Below are positions 15,080 through 27,416 of a stretch of 47,951 nt of DNA, piece after piece. The translations under genes were made by a program, and so were the position numbers. Origin of the DNA: Aquipseudomonas alcaligenes MRY13-0052 (GTDB taxonomy: Bacteria; Pseudomonadota; Gammaproteobacteria; Pseudomonadales; Pseudomonadaceae). The notes under the pieces are model-generated. The model saw only the letters and a program-made list of their open reading frames with translations. It was not told the origin of the DNA and searched no databases. Numbering within the stretch: the stretch's first letter is position 1; every line of letters starts with the position of its first letter. Where the stretch lies: positions 1 to 47,951 of the forward strand of contig BATO01000048.1 of assembly GCA_000474255.1 (NCBI GenBank). Reading direction: 5' to 3'.

Positions 15080-16669
15080 TCACTCGGCGGTGGCGGCCGG
15101 GGCGGCCTCGGGCTGGACGGGAATGAAGTCCAGCTGCAGGCGCTCGTGGCTCCAGGCGCGGGTGGCGTTGGTCAGCTCGACGTCGTCGTTCAGCTTGCGG
15201 CCGTAGGAGGGGATGATCGCCTTCAGGCGGGCCTGCCAGGCATCGCTTTTCATCTTCTCGGGGAAGGTCTTCTCCAGCACGCTGAGCATGATCGGCGCGG
15301 CGGTGGAGGCACCCGGGGAGGCACCCAGCAGCGCGGCGATGGAGCCGTCGGCAGCGCTGACCACTTCGGTGCCGAACTGCAGCACGCCGCCTTTCTCGGC
15401 GTCCTTCTTGATCACCTGCACGCGCTGGCCGGCCTGGATCAGTTCCCAGTCGGCGTCCTGGGCATCGGGGAAGTACTCGCGCAGGGCGGCCATGCGGTCA
15501 TCCTGGCTGAGCATCAGCTGGCCGATCAGGTACTGGCTGAGGTCCATGTTGTCGATGCCGGCATTGGTCATCGGGCCGATGTTGTCGGTGGTGATGGCGC
15601 TGAACATGTCCATGTGCGAGCCATTCTTGAGGAACTTGGTGGAGAAGGTGGCGAAGGGGCCGAACAGCAGCACCTCCTGGCCATCGACCACGCGGGTGTC
15701 CAGGTGCGGCACGGACATGGGCGGCGAGCCGACCGAGGCCTTGCCGTAGAGCTTGGCGTGGTGGCGCGCGACGATGTCCTGGTTGCGGGTCATCAGGAAC
15801 GAGCCGCCCACCGGGAAGCCGGCGTAGCCGTCGGCCTCGGGGATGGCGGATTTCTGCAGCAGCTTGAGGGCGCCGCCGCCGGCGCCGATGAACACGAAGC
15901 GGGCGTTGACCGCGCGCTCCTCGCCGCCCTTGGCCAGGTCGGCGACCACGACTTTCCAGGTGCCGTCTTCGTTGCGCACGATGTCGCGCACTTCATGGCT
16001 GAGGTTGAGCTTGAAGTTGGGCGACTCGGACAGCGAGCCGAACAGCTGGCGGGTGATCTCGCCGAAGTTCACGTCGGTGCCGATGGGCATGCGGGTGGCG
16101 GCGATCTTCTGGTCCTGGGCGCGGTTCTCCATCACCAGCGGTACCCACTGGGCGATCTGCGCGTGGTCCTCGCTGTACTCCATGCCGCGGAACAGCGGGC
16201 TGTGCTGCAAGGCCGCGTGGCGCTTCTTCAGGTAGGCGACGTTGTCGTCACCCCAGACGAAGCTCATGTGCGGCACGGTGTTGATGAAGGAGTGCGGGTT
16301 CTTCAGCACGCCCTGGTCGATCTGGTAAGCCCAGAACTGCTTGGATATCTCGAAGGATTCGTTGATCGCCACGGCCTTGCTGATGTCGATGCCGCCATCG
16401 GCGGTCTCGGGGGTGTAGTTCAGCTCGCAGAAGGCGGAGTGGCCGGTGCCGGCGTTGTTCAGAGCGTTGGAGCTCTCCTCGGCGACCTGGTCCAGGCGCT
16501 CGAAGGTTTCGATCTTCCACTCGGGTTCGAGCTCGTGCAGGTAGGTGCCGAGGCTGGCGCTCATGATGCCGCCGCCGATCAGCAGCACGTCCAGGGGTTT
16601 CTCGGAGGAATCGGGCTGGGAGCAGCCCATGACGCTCAGGCACAGGAGCGCCAGCAGTAGTTTCTTCAT
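15080..16669 (-). CDS. mqo: Malate:quinone oxidoreductase with lipoprotein signal
   Basis: A 529-residue FAD enzyme oxidising malate to oxaloacetate with electrons to quinone, in the TCA cycle. The FAD-binding motif [18 protein letters not shown] is at about residues 27-44, and the family signatures [21 protein letters not shown] and GIGAGGGA-like [15 protein letters not shown] are present. The C-terminus includes [25 protein letters not shown]. Unusually, the N-terminus [16 protein letters not shown] is a good lipoprotein signal with Cys16 in a lipobox, whereas classical Mqo is a cytoplasmic peripheral protein. P. aeruginosa has two mqo genes; this resembles the mqoB type. A strong hairpin without a U-run follows the stop (15050-15073). 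Confidence 0.95.
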   Translation of the reverse strand: MKKLLLALLCLSVMGCSQPDSSEKPLDVLLIGGGIMSASLGTYLHELEPEWKIETFERLDQVAEESSNALNNAGTGHSAFCELNYTPETADGGIDISKAVAINESFEISKQFWAYQIDQGVLKNPHSFINTVPHMSFVWGDDNVAYLKKRHAALQHSPLFRGMEYSEDHAQIAQWVPLVMENRAQDQKIAATRMPIGTDVNFGEITRQLFGSLSESPNFKLNLSHEVRDIVRNEDGTWKVVVADLAKGGEERAVNARFVFIGAGGGALKLLQKSAIPEADGYAGFPVGGSFLMTRNQDIVARHHAKLYGKASVGSPPMSVPHLDTRVVDGQEVLLFGPFATFSTKFLKNGSHMDMFSAITTDNIGPMTNAGIDNMDLSQYLIGQLMLSQDDRMAALREYFPDAQDADWELIQAGQRVQVIKKDAEKGGVLQFGTEVVSAADGSIAALLGASPGASTAAPIMLSVLEKTFPEKMKSDAWQARLKAIIPSYGRKLNDDVELTNATRAWSHERLQLDFIPVQPEAAPAATAE

Positions 16670-17061
16670 TTACCAACCGTCCAGATTTCGAGCATGGCCT
16701 GCCGCCCCGGGGGCACGCGGAGTGACGAACCCCGCTGGCTCGGTGGCGCTCGGGTGGTTCGTCTTCCTGGGCTGGCGGCCATGCATTCTCGTGGCCGGGG
16801 CGTGTGCGGCGCCCCGGTCAGGCGCCTCGGCGCCCTGCATGCGGTGGCTGTTCGCCACCGTGGGAATAGAGCAAGGAGCGTGCCTGGCGGCTTCAGGCCA
16901 GGCGCTGTGCGGGTCATGCCGTCAGGCAGGGGGCTTGTAGTGGCGGGAGTCCGCCATTACAGGGGCACGCGTGGGGTGATCTAGGCGGAATTTCGCCCGA
17001 CCGGCCGTAACCGAGCGCCCCGAGGCTGTTTTTACGCAGCATCACCGAGCGCAGGTATTTT
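16670..17061. other. Intergenic region without a supported gene
   Basis: This 392-bp GC-rich gap lies between the start of mqo and the end of the HD-GYP gene. Short frames exist on both strands but lack ribosome sites and look like shadows. It must hold the mqo promoter (expected near the right side of 16670), but I see no clear -35/-10. A GTAACC at 17008 has no matching CGAATT, so it is not an ECF site of the 13-kb type. Confidence 0.5.
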
Positions 17062-18318
17062 TCAGCCCCGGGTGCGCGGGTCCACGTAGTAGGTCACCTG
17101 CTGCCGCGGGTCGAGGTATTCCAGAGCATCCGCTGGCACCTGCCCGGGGCGCACGCTGCGGGCGATGGCGATCGAGGGCTCGTGCTCGAGGTTGACGATC
17201 AGCGCCTCTTCCTTCGGCACCTTGGGGTCGAAGAGGATCAGCGTCGGCTTCAGCGGCAGGGTCGGGTGCATGCCCAGCACCAGGCCGTAGCGATCGTCCT
17301 GCAGCTGCACCAGGCTGCCCGGCGGGTAGACGCCCATGCAGCGGATGAAGGCCTTGAGCATCACCTCGTCGAAGCGCTGGCGGTACTGCCCGTACATGCG
17401 CGACAGGGCCTCATGGGGGCTGAGGCCGTCGCGCGGGTTGAGCGGGTTGCACAGGTTGTCGAAGTGGTTGGTGATGCACACCACCCGGCTCAGGCGGCCG
17501 ATGCTCGCCTCGTGCAGCTGCTTGGGGTAGCCGCTGCCGTCGCAGTACTCGTGGTGCTCGTGGATGATCCGCTGCACCTCGTCATCGAGCATCAGCTGCT
17601 GGCTGCGGCGCAGGCCGAATTCGGTGTGCATCTGCAGCAGCTGCTGCTCGGGGCGGGTCAGGGGTTCGGGCTTGAGCAGCACCTTGCTGGGTACGTCCAT
17701 CTTGCCCATGTCGTGGAGCAGGGCGCCGAGGCCGAGGCTGTGGCAGGTCTCGCTGTCGTAGCCGAGCTGGCGGCCGAGCATGACCGAGAGCACGGTGACG
17801 TTCAGCGAATGGAAGTAGGCGTCTTCGGCGGGCTTGCCGTTGATGCTGTGCAGAGCGGCGCCGTCTTCGCCGAGCACCGACGCCACCAGGTCGCCGACCA
17901 CCTGGCCGGCCTGCTTGAGGGCCTCTTCGGGCTGGCTGCGCAGGGTCTGGTTGAGCTGCTTGACCTGCTGGCTGGCGAGGATGAACTTGCGGTCCACCTC
18001 CGCCAGGCGCTTGCGCAGCTTGCTGAGCTTGACCACCCGCTCCTGGCGGGCGATGTCCTCGGGGCTGGGCGCTGGTGCTTCCTCGGGTTCCGGCGGGTGC
18101 GGCGCGTCGGGTTCCAGCTCCAGGGGCTCGCAATCGCTGCGCGCCGGGTCGTAGCGCAGGCGCTTGAGGCCGAGGTCGCGCAGGGCCTTGATCTGCCCCT
18201 CGTCCTTGATCTTGAAGTTGCTGAAGGTGAAATCGTGCTCCCACCAGCCCAGTTCGAGCTGGATGTAGAGGCCGACGCAAAGCTGGTCCGGCGTGATGTA
18301 GGCAGGTGCTGCGGTCAT
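17062..18318 (-). CDS. HD-GYP domain protein (cyclic-di-GMP phosphodiesterase type)
   Basis: A 418-residue protein. The N-terminal DUF3391 domain starts ITPDQLCVGLYIQLELGWWEHDFTFSNFKI (residues 8-37). A Pro/Glu linker and a coiled coil follow (90-130). The HD-GYP domain spans about 150-350: His170, His202-Asp203 (LLHDMGKMD), His231, His255-His256-Glu257 and D-G-S-GYP at 260-265, so metal ligands and the GYP loop are intact and hydrolysis of c-di-GMP to pGpG or GMP is expected. ATG 18318 is chosen since conserved DUF3391 sequence begins directly after it; the frame extends upstream without homology. It is monocistronic by appearance. Confidence 0.92.
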   Translation of the reverse strand: MTAAPAYITPDQLCVGLYIQLELGWWEHDFTFSNFKIKDEGQIKALRDLGLKRLRYDPARSDCEPLELEPDAPHPPEPEEAPAPSPEDIARQERVVKLSKLRKRLAEVDRKFILASQQVKQLNQTLRSQPEEALKQAGQVVGDLVASVLGEDGAALHSINGKPAEDAYFHSLNVTVLSVMLGRQLGYDSETCHSLGLGALLHDMGKMDVPSKVLLKPEPLTRPEQQLLQMHTEFGLRRSQQLMLDDEVQRIIHEHHEYCDGSGYPKQLHEASIGRLSRVVCITNHFDNLCNPLNPRDGLSPHEALSRMYGQYRQRFDEVMLKAFIRCMGVYPPGSLVQLQDDRYGLVLGMHPTLPLKPTLILFDPKVPKEEALIVNLEHEPSIAIARSVRPGQVPADALEYLDPRQQVTYYVDPRTRG

Positions 18319-18547
18319 TCCATGGCCCAGGTGCTGGCTAAGTGATGGCAGTCTAACGGTTTGCCTTCCTCGGAGCAGCCCTGTCATCCGTTCGGCCGCC
18401 CGTGCCCGGCCGTCAGGATTCGCGGGGTTGCATCGGCGCCGGTCGATGCCGCGATCCGCCCTCGTTTCCTTTGAGTGGCCAGGTTTCACGGGGTTCAGCA
18501 TAGTTGCTCCGCAGGCGGCGCAAGGGCCGGCCGCCTGCGGGGCGTGC

Positions 18548-19042
18548 TCAGGAGAGGATCACGTAGTCGCTGCGCTGGGTGATGCCGCGGTGCTCGCCTT
18601 CCACCAGTTGCACGTAGCGGCCGTCCACCTGGTCGATGGGAACGCAGTCGTCGACGTCCAGCAGGGCGTCGGTGTGGGGTTTGTCCCAGCCGGCGAGCAT
18701 GCGCCGCTTGCCCTTTTCCTTGGCCTCGGCCTTGTCCCGCGCCACCACCAGCAGGTAGCGATGGGCTTCGCCGAAGGCGCCCGGCTCGTAGCCGCCGAGG
18801 TTGAGGAAGAACAGGCGGGGCGCACCGGCAGCGGGGGCGGCATTGCCGAGGCTGACGCGGTAGCCGTCGACGCCTTCGATGGCCATCCACGAGTCGATGT
18901 GCAGGCCGGCGGGGCTGCCGAACCATTCGTGGCGCAATTGCGGGTGGGTGTCTTCGATGGTGTCGGCGAAGGCGAACACCACGTCATGGACTTCGATCTT
19001 GGCCCGGGGGTGCTTGCCTCCGAGCATCACGACGAACAGCAT
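18548..19042 (-). CDS. DUF1543 domain protein
   Basis: A 164-residue protein starting MLFVVMLGGKHPRAKIEVHDVVFAFADTIEDT, the signature of DUF1543, which continues with IDSWMAIEGVDGYRV and LFFLNLGGYEPGAFGEAHRYLLVVA. ATG 19042 has AGGA seven bases upstream; frames starting further upstream have no homology. Function of the family is unknown. It follows the large hybrid kinase gene by 116 bp on the same strand. Confidence 0.85.
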   Translation of the reverse strand: MLFVVMLGGKHPRAKIEVHDVVFAFADTIEDTHPQLRHEWFGSPAGLHIDSWMAIEGVDGYRVSLGNAAPAAGAPRLFFLNLGGYEPGAFGEAHRYLLVVARDKAEAKEKGKRRMLAGWDKPHTDALLDVDDCVPIDQVDGRYVQLVEGEHRGITQRSDYVILS

Positions 19043-19158
19043 CTTGGGTCCTGGCAGGTCGATCGGGCCCGGCATCCGGTGCCGGGTGGGGGCGCCATGG
19101 TAAGGCGCCGCTTCGTTGGGTGGTAGCGCCGTCCGGCGCCCGGACGAAGCGTCGTCCC

Positions 19159-22533
<3,375 letters not shown>

Positions 22534-22748
22534 CGGGGCTGGATCCAGGGCGGCAAGGCTGTCGACGAGAGGGCATGGGCGGGCATGGCCCTGGCTTTCG
22601 GCAGCATAGCATCGGGAAAGTTGCGACCCTAAGGGGGCGCACGACGCAGCGCTATGGCCGCGCGGCGATCATGCAGTCGATGGTCGAGGCGATCGTGGCG
22701 TTGCGGGGGGCGCACCGGGCCGGTTGAACCGGCCCGGGCAGAGGGGGC

Positions 22749-23159
22749 TCAGTGCTTGCCGCTTTCGTCGGGCAGGGCGAGGAATTGCTTTTCCTGGTTC
22801 CAGTCGAAGGGCTCGTCGTTCTCTTCGGCTTCGAAGCGGCGCTCGTCGAGGCGCTGGAACAGGGCGATTTCTTCGTCGGGCATGAAGTGCAGGCAGTCGC
22901 CGCCGAAGAACCACAGCAGGTCGCGGGGGACCAGGTGGGCGATCTGCGGGTAGCGGTGGAACACCTGGCTGATCAGGTCCTGGCCCAGGTAGAGGCTGGC
23001 CTCGGGGTCGCGCGGCAGTTCGCTCATCAGCTCTTCGAAGCGTTCGACGAAGAGGGCGTGGTTCTCTTCGGGAACCTGCTCGGCTTCGCCCAGGGCGACC
23101 AGGATGCCGCGCAGGTGGGCGAGCAGGGCGAGGTGGTGGTCGAGGTAGGAGTTGGCCAT
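22749..23159 (-). CDS. PA2817-family small conserved protein
   Basis: A 136-residue acidic soluble protein starting MANSYLDHHLALLAHLRGILVALGEAEQVPEENH, with the core RDPEASLYLGQDLISQVFHRYPQIAHLVPRDLLWFFGGDCLHFMPDEEI. I recall this as a Pseudomonas-conserved family named after PA2817; function unknown. It lies downstream of the FadE-type gene but a good terminator separates them. A GGGCCGGT/ACCGGCCC hairpin follows its stop at 22717-22735, without a U-run. Confidence 0.8.
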   Translation of the reverse strand: MANSYLDHHLALLAHLRGILVALGEAEQVPEENHALFVERFEELMSELPRDPEASLYLGQDLISQVFHRYPQIAHLVPRDLLWFFGGDCLHFMPDEEIALFQRLDERRFEAEENDEPFDWNQEKQFLALPDESGKH

Positions 23160-23178
23160 GGCGTGGGTCCTGGAGCGG

Positions 23179-23217
23179 AATGAAAACGGGCGCGGAGTAT
23201 AAGTCGCTCCGCGCCCG
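23179..23217 (-). terminator. Rho-independent terminator of the fadE-type gene
   Basis: An 11-bp perfect stem, CGGGCGCGGAG at 23187-23197 with CTCCGCGCCCG at 23207-23217, and a 9-base loop. On the minus strand it is followed by TTTTCATT. It lies 31 bp past the stop of the dehydrogenase gene. Confidence 0.85.
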
Positions 23218-23247
23218 CTGTCCCGCCCACCGGGCCGGGTGGTGGCC

Positions 23248-25695
23248 CTAGCGGACCTGGCCTTCGTTGAGCAGCAGCTCTTCCTTGGCGTAGTCGTCGA
23301 CGTCGATCACCTTGCGCCGTGCCACTTCGGCGGCGCGCAGGCGCTGGGCCTCGCTGGCGTCGACCACACCGGCGGCCAGGGCGGCGTCGATCAGGTTCTC
23401 GCCGGCGGCGGGTTTCACCTGGCCTTCCTTGACGGCCTTGTGCAGCTTCTTCTGCAGCGGTTGTACGGCGGCCAGGGCGTCGACGGCGTGCTGCAGTGCG
23501 CCGACCGGGTCGTTTTCGGCCTGTGGGCGGAAGCAGCCGGCGAGCAGGTTTTCCAGCGCCGGGTCGCCACGGTCGCGGCCGATGATGGCGGCGATCTCCG
23601 CGTCCAGCTCATCCGACGGCCCCTTGTGGCGGCGGCCGAAGGGGAACACCAGCACGCTGAGCAGGCAGCCGAAGATGCGGTTGGGGAAGTTGGCCAGCAG
23701 GCCGGCGAGGGCGTCCTCGGCCTTGCCCAGGCTTTCCTCCAGGGCCCAGCGCAGCAGCGGGCGCAGGTGCTCGGGGCTGTCCAAGTCGTGGTAGCGCTTG
23801 AGCGCGGCGGAACCCAGGTAGAGGTGGCTGAGCACATCGCCCAGGCGTGCCGAGAGGCGTTCGCGGCGCTTCAGCTCGCCGCCCAGCAGCATCATGCTGA
23901 AGTCGGCGAGCAGGGCGAAGGCGGCGGCCAGGCGGTTGAGGCTGCGGAAGTAGCCCTGGGCCAGGCGGTCACCGGGGGCGCTGCCGAGCTGGCCGAAAGT
24001 CAGGCCCAGCAGCAGGGTACTGGCGGCGTTGCTGACGGCGAAGCCGATGTGCTGCATCAGCAGGTCGTCGAACTCTTCCAGGGCACGGTCGTGGTCCTCG
24101 CGGCCGGCGAGGGCCATTTCCTTGAGCACGAACGGATGGCAGCGGATGGCGCCCTGGCCGAAGATCATCAGGTTGCGCGAAAGGATGTTGGCGCCTTCCA
24201 CGGTGATGAAGATCGGCGCGCCCTGCCAGGAGCGGCCCAGGTAGTTGTTCGGGCCCATGATGATGCCCTTGCCACCGTGCACGTCCATGGCGTGGCCGAT
24301 GCACTCGCGGCCGCGTTCGGTGAGGTGGTACTTGAGGATGGCCGAGAGCACCGAGGGCTTCTCGCCCAGGTCCACCGCGTTGGCGGTGAGCATGCGCGCG
24401 GCGTCCATCATCCAGGCATTGCCGCCGATGCGCGCCATGGCTTCCTGGATGCCTTCGAAGGCCGACAGCGGCACGTTGAACTGCTCGCGCACGCGGGTGT
24501 ACTGGCCGGTGACCAGGCTGGTGTACTTGGCGGCGCCGGTGCCCACCGCCGGCAGGGAGATGGAGCGGCCGACGGAGAGGCAGTTCATCAGCATCATCCA
24601 GCCCTTGCCGAGCATGGGCTGGCCGCCGATCAGGTAGTCCAGCGGCACGAACACGTCCTTGCCGGAGTTGGGGCCGTTCATGAAGGCGGCGCCCAGGGGC
24701 AGGTGGCGGCGGCCGATTTCCACGCCGGGGGTGTCGGTGGGGACCAGGGCCAGGCTGATGCCGAGGTCTTCCTCGTCACCCAGCAGGTGCTCGGGGTCGT
24801 AGGCCTTGAAGGCCAGGCCGAGCAGGGTGGCCACCGGGCCCAGGGTGATGTAGCGCTTCTCCCAGGTCAGGCGCAGGCCGATGACTTCTTCACCCTCCCA
24901 CTGGCCCTTGCAGATGATGCCGACGTCGGGCATGGCGCCGGCGTCGGAGCCGGCCAGCGGGCCGGTGAGGGCGAAGCAGGGGATGTCTTCACCACGGGCC
25001 AGGCGCGGCAGGTAGTGCTGGCGTTGCTCGTCGGTGCCGTAGTGCAGCAGCAGTTCGGCCGGGCCGAGGGAGTTGGGCACCATCACGGTGGAAGCGAGGT
25101 CGCCGCTGCGGGTGGCCAGCTTCATGGCCACCTGGGAGTGGGCGTAGGCAGAGAAGCCCTTGCCGCCGTATTCCTTGGGAATGATCAGGGCGAAGAAGCC
25201 GTTGGCCTTGATGTGTTCCCAGGCTTCCTGGGGCAGGTCCATGCGCTGGCCGATGTCCCAGTCGCTGACCATGGCGCAGAGTTCTTCGGTGGGGCCGTCG
25301 ATGAAGGCCTGCTCTTCGGCGGTGAGTGCCGGGCGCGGGTAGTCGAGCAGCTTGTTCCAGTCGGGGCGACCGCTGAACAGTTCACCGTCCCACCACACGG
25401 TGCCGGCCTCGATGGCGTCGCGCTCGGTCTCCGACATGGGCGGCAGCACGCGCTGGAACCAGGAGAACAGCGGGGCGGTGATCAGCTTGCGGCGCATCTC
25501 CGGCAGGGCCAGGGGCAGGGCGACCGCCAGCCACAGGACCCAGAGGATCGCCAGCAACCAGCCCGGCGAGTGGCTGAACACCCCCATGGCCAGGAGGTAC
25601 AGGGCCACCGCGCCGAGGGCGGGCAGGGGGGCGGTACGGCGGTGCGCCAGCCAGGCGACCCCCAGGACCAGAACGAGCAACCAGACGAACACCAT
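23248..25695 (-). CDS. fadE: FadE-type long acyl-CoA dehydrogenase
   Basis: An 815-residue protein, the length of E. coli FadE (814). The N-terminal 70 residues hold two hydrophobic segments (MVFVWLLVLVLGVAWLA and LPALGAVALYLLAMGVF), which anchor it in the membrane. The acyl-CoA dehydrogenase core runs to about residue 590 (DWDIGQRMDLPQEAWEHIKANGFFALIIPKEYGGKG, CFALTGPLAGSDAG, MDVHGGKGI). FITVEGAN supplies the probable catalytic glutamate. A C-terminal DUF1974 domain follows. It catalyses the first step of fatty-acid beta-oxidation. ATG 25695 has AAGGAGG seven bases upstream. Divergent from a transglutaminase-like gene, as I recall for PA2815. Confidence 0.9.
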   Translation of the reverse strand: MVFVWLLVLVLGVAWLAHRRTAPLPALGAVALYLLAMGVFSHSPGWLLAILWVLWLAVALPLALPEMRRKLITAPLFSWFQRVLPPMSETERDAIEAGTVWWDGELFSGRPDWNKLLDYPRPALTAEEQAFIDGPTEELCAMVSDWDIGQRMDLPQEAWEHIKANGFFALIIPKEYGGKGFSAYAHSQVAMKLATRSGDLASTVMVPNSLGPAELLLHYGTDEQRQHYLPRLARGEDIPCFALTGPLAGSDAGAMPDVGIICKGQWEGEEVIGLRLTWEKRYITLGPVATLLGLAFKAYDPEHLLGDEEDLGISLALVPTDTPGVEIGRRHLPLGAAFMNGPNSGKDVFVPLDYLIGGQPMLGKGWMMLMNCLSVGRSISLPAVGTGAAKYTSLVTGQYTRVREQFNVPLSAFEGIQEAMARIGGNAWMMDAARMLTANAVDLGEKPSVLSAILKYHLTERGRECIGHAMDVHGGKGIIMGPNNYLGRSWQGAPIFITVEGANILSRNLMIFGQGAIRCHPFVLKEMALAGREDHDRALEEFDDLLMQHIGFAVSNAASTLLLGLTFGQLGSAPGDRLAQGYFRSLNRLAAAFALLADFSMMLLGGELKRRERLSARLGDVLSHLYLGSAALKRYHDLDSPEHLRPLLRWALEESLGKAEDALAGLLANFPNRIFGCLLSVLVFPFGRRHKGPSDELDAEIAAIIGRDRGDPALENLLAGCFRPQAENDPVGALQHAVDALAAVQPLQKKLHKAVKEGQVKPAAGENLIDAALAAGVVDASEAQRLRAAEVARRKVIDVDDYAKEELLLNEGQVR

Positions 25696-25856
25696 GTGTG
25701 ATCCTCCTTGATGACGGTGCGGTAAGGGCGCGACCGTCACGAGCGTAGTCGTCGCCATGGAAGGTGGCGACATGGGCAGTGAGCTTGGCCGGATCGTCGT
25801 TAGGCGGGCGTCGGGGCCGCCCCTAGACTGGGAGCGGTTCACCGAGGAGAAATGCC

Positions 25857-26525
25857 ATGCAGCCTTACCTGCGATCCGGTCGCTTCGTTGATAGTGACCA
25901 CCCCCTGGTGGTTGAGTTCGCCTCGCGAAACTGCGGCGGGAGCGCGCAACCGCGTGACCGGGCAGTCAGTCTGTACTACGCCGTGCGCGACTCCATCCGC
26001 TACAACCCCTATGCCTTCAGCCGCGACCCCGAGTCGCTCAGGGCCAGCACCGCCCTGGCGGTGGGCGAGTCGTACTGCGTGCCCAAGGCCATCCTCCTCG
26101 CGGCCTGTGCGCGGCACTGCGGCATCCCGGCGCGCATTGGCCTGGCGGATGTGCGCAACCACCTTGCCACCCCGCGCCTGCTGCAGCTGCTGAAGAGCGA
26201 GGTGTTCGCCATGCACGGCTACACCGAGCTGTACCTCGATGGGCGCTGGGTCAAGGCGACGCCGGCCTTCAACCTGGAGCTGTGCCGGCTGTTCGATGTC
26301 GCGCCGCTGGAGTTCGATGGGGCGACCGACAGCGTCTTCCACCCCTTCAACCGCCAGGGCGAGCGCTACATGGAATACCTCGCCGACCACGGCCAGTTCG
26401 ACGACCTGCCGGAGGCGCTGTTCTTCGGCCACTTGGAACAGGTCTACCCGCACCTGTTCGAGGCCGATGCGGCCTTCATGACCGGTGACCTCCACGCCGA
26501 GGCTGACGCCGTAAAAGCGCCGTAG
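25857..26525 (+). CDS. Transglutaminase-like cysteine protease family protein
   Basis: A 222-residue cytoplasmic protein of the transglutaminase-like superfamily. The nucleophile is in GESYCVPKAILLAACARHCGIPARIG and the His in MHGYTELYLDGRWVKATPAFN. The third position, usually Asp, reads as Asn in PAFN, as I recall for this subfamily, so activity may be peptidase-, amidase- or binding-type. GAGGAG lies before the ATG. It is divergent from the fadE-type gene, sharing a 161-bp gap, and followed by a palindromic repeat (about 26524-26590). Confidence 0.85.
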   Translation: MQPYLRSGRFVDSDHPLVVEFASRNCGGSAQPRDRAVSLYYAVRDSIRYNPYAFSRDPESLRASTALAVGESYCVPKAILLAACARHCGIPARIGLADVRNHLATPRLLQLLKSEVFAMHGYTELYLDGRWVKATPAFNLELCRLFDVAPLEFDGATDSVFHPFNRQGERYMEYLADHGQFDDLPEALFFGHLEQVYPHLFEADAAFMTGDLHAEADAVKAP

Positions 26526-26710
26526 GTGGGTGCCGAGCGCAGCGAGGCCCAACGGAGCCTGGTCCGACTCCGCCATGTTGGGCCTAAGCACGCATTCGCC
26601 CATCCGCCACCCCGCTCCGGTCGATATGCGTTATCAACGCAAATCCTTGGCCAGGGTGGGGGGATTTGCCTCTAGAATCGACGCCTCAAGAAAAGTCAGG
26701 ACAATCACAG

Positions 26711-27331
26711 ATGCTGAAGATCTGGGGCCGCAAGAATTCGTCCAATGTGAGAAAGGCGCTCTGGGCCGCCGAAGAGGCCGGCATCGCCTTCGAGGCGATC
26801 GATGCCGGAGGCGCCTTCGGCCTGGTCAACGACCCCGAGTACCGGGCCAGGAACCCCAACGGCCTGGTGCCGCTGATCGAGGATGGCGAGCTGGTGCTCT
26901 GGGAGTCCAACGCCATCGTCCGCTACCTGGCCGCGCGTTATGCCGCGGGCCGTCTCTACCCTGAAGACCCGGTGCTGCGTGCCCGGGGCGACAAGTGGAT
27001 GGACTGGACCACCTCGGCCTTCGCCCCGGTGTTCCGCGACCTGTTCTGGGGCACCCTGCGTACGCCGCCGGCGGAACGCGACCCGGCGAAGATCGCCGCC
27101 GCCCTGGCCCGTTGCAGCGAGCTGCTGGCGATGCCCGAGCGGGCCCTGGCCGAGCAGCCATTCCTCTCCGGCGAGCATTTCGCCATGGGTGACATCCCCC
27201 TGGGCAGCTTCATCTATGCCTGGTTCGAGATGCCCATCCAGCGCCCCGAGCTGCCGGCCCTGGAGGCCTGGTACGGCCGCCTCAAGGAGCGCCCGGCCTA
27301 CCGCAAGGCGGTGATGACGGCCCTGACCTGA
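26711..27331 (+). CDS. Glutathione S-transferase family protein
   Basis: A 206-residue cytosolic GST. The thioredoxin-like N-terminal domain (1-80) has LKIWGRKNSSNVRKALWAAEEAGI, where Ser11 or neighbouring Asn is the likely thiol-activating residue. The cis-proline motif is GLVPLIEDGELVLWESNAIVRYLA. An all-helical C-terminal domain follows with FAMGDIPLGSFIYAWFE. ATG 26711 has AGGAC upstream. It corresponds to PA2813 in the recalled P. aeruginosa order and precedes the ABC exporter genes by 85 bp. Confidence 0.88.
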   Translation: MLKIWGRKNSSNVRKALWAAEEAGIAFEAIDAGGAFGLVNDPEYRARNPNGLVPLIEDGELVLWESNAIVRYLAARYAAGRLYPEDPVLRARGDKWMDWTTSAFAPVFRDLFWGTLRTPPAERDPAKIAAALARCSELLAMPERALAEQPFLSGEHFAMGDIPLGSFIYAWFEMPIQRPELPALEAWYGRLKERPAYRKAVMTALT

Positions 27332-27344
27332 TGCTAGGCTCAAC

Positions 27345-27383
27345 CCATCAAGCGGCTTGATGGTTGCGTTTGCAGCCATCAAG
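27345..27383. promoter_or_regulatory. Palindrome plus third half-site before the ABC exporter operon
   Basis: CCATCAAGC-G-GCTTGATGG (27345-27363) is a perfect 9-bp inverted repeat with a one-base centre, and CCATCAAG recurs at 27376-27383, 34 bp before the ATG of the exporter ATPase. The centre is too tight for a good terminator hairpin, and the repeated half-site suggests a protein-binding operator. Confidence 0.45.
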
Positions 27384-27416
27384 ACGAATTTCCATCTATT
27401 TGCACAAAGGCACGTC

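Noticed and set aside
17000-17030. GTAACC near the end of the HD-GYP gene as another ECF promoter
   Set aside because: No CGAATT at 16-base spacing and no gene starts downstream.
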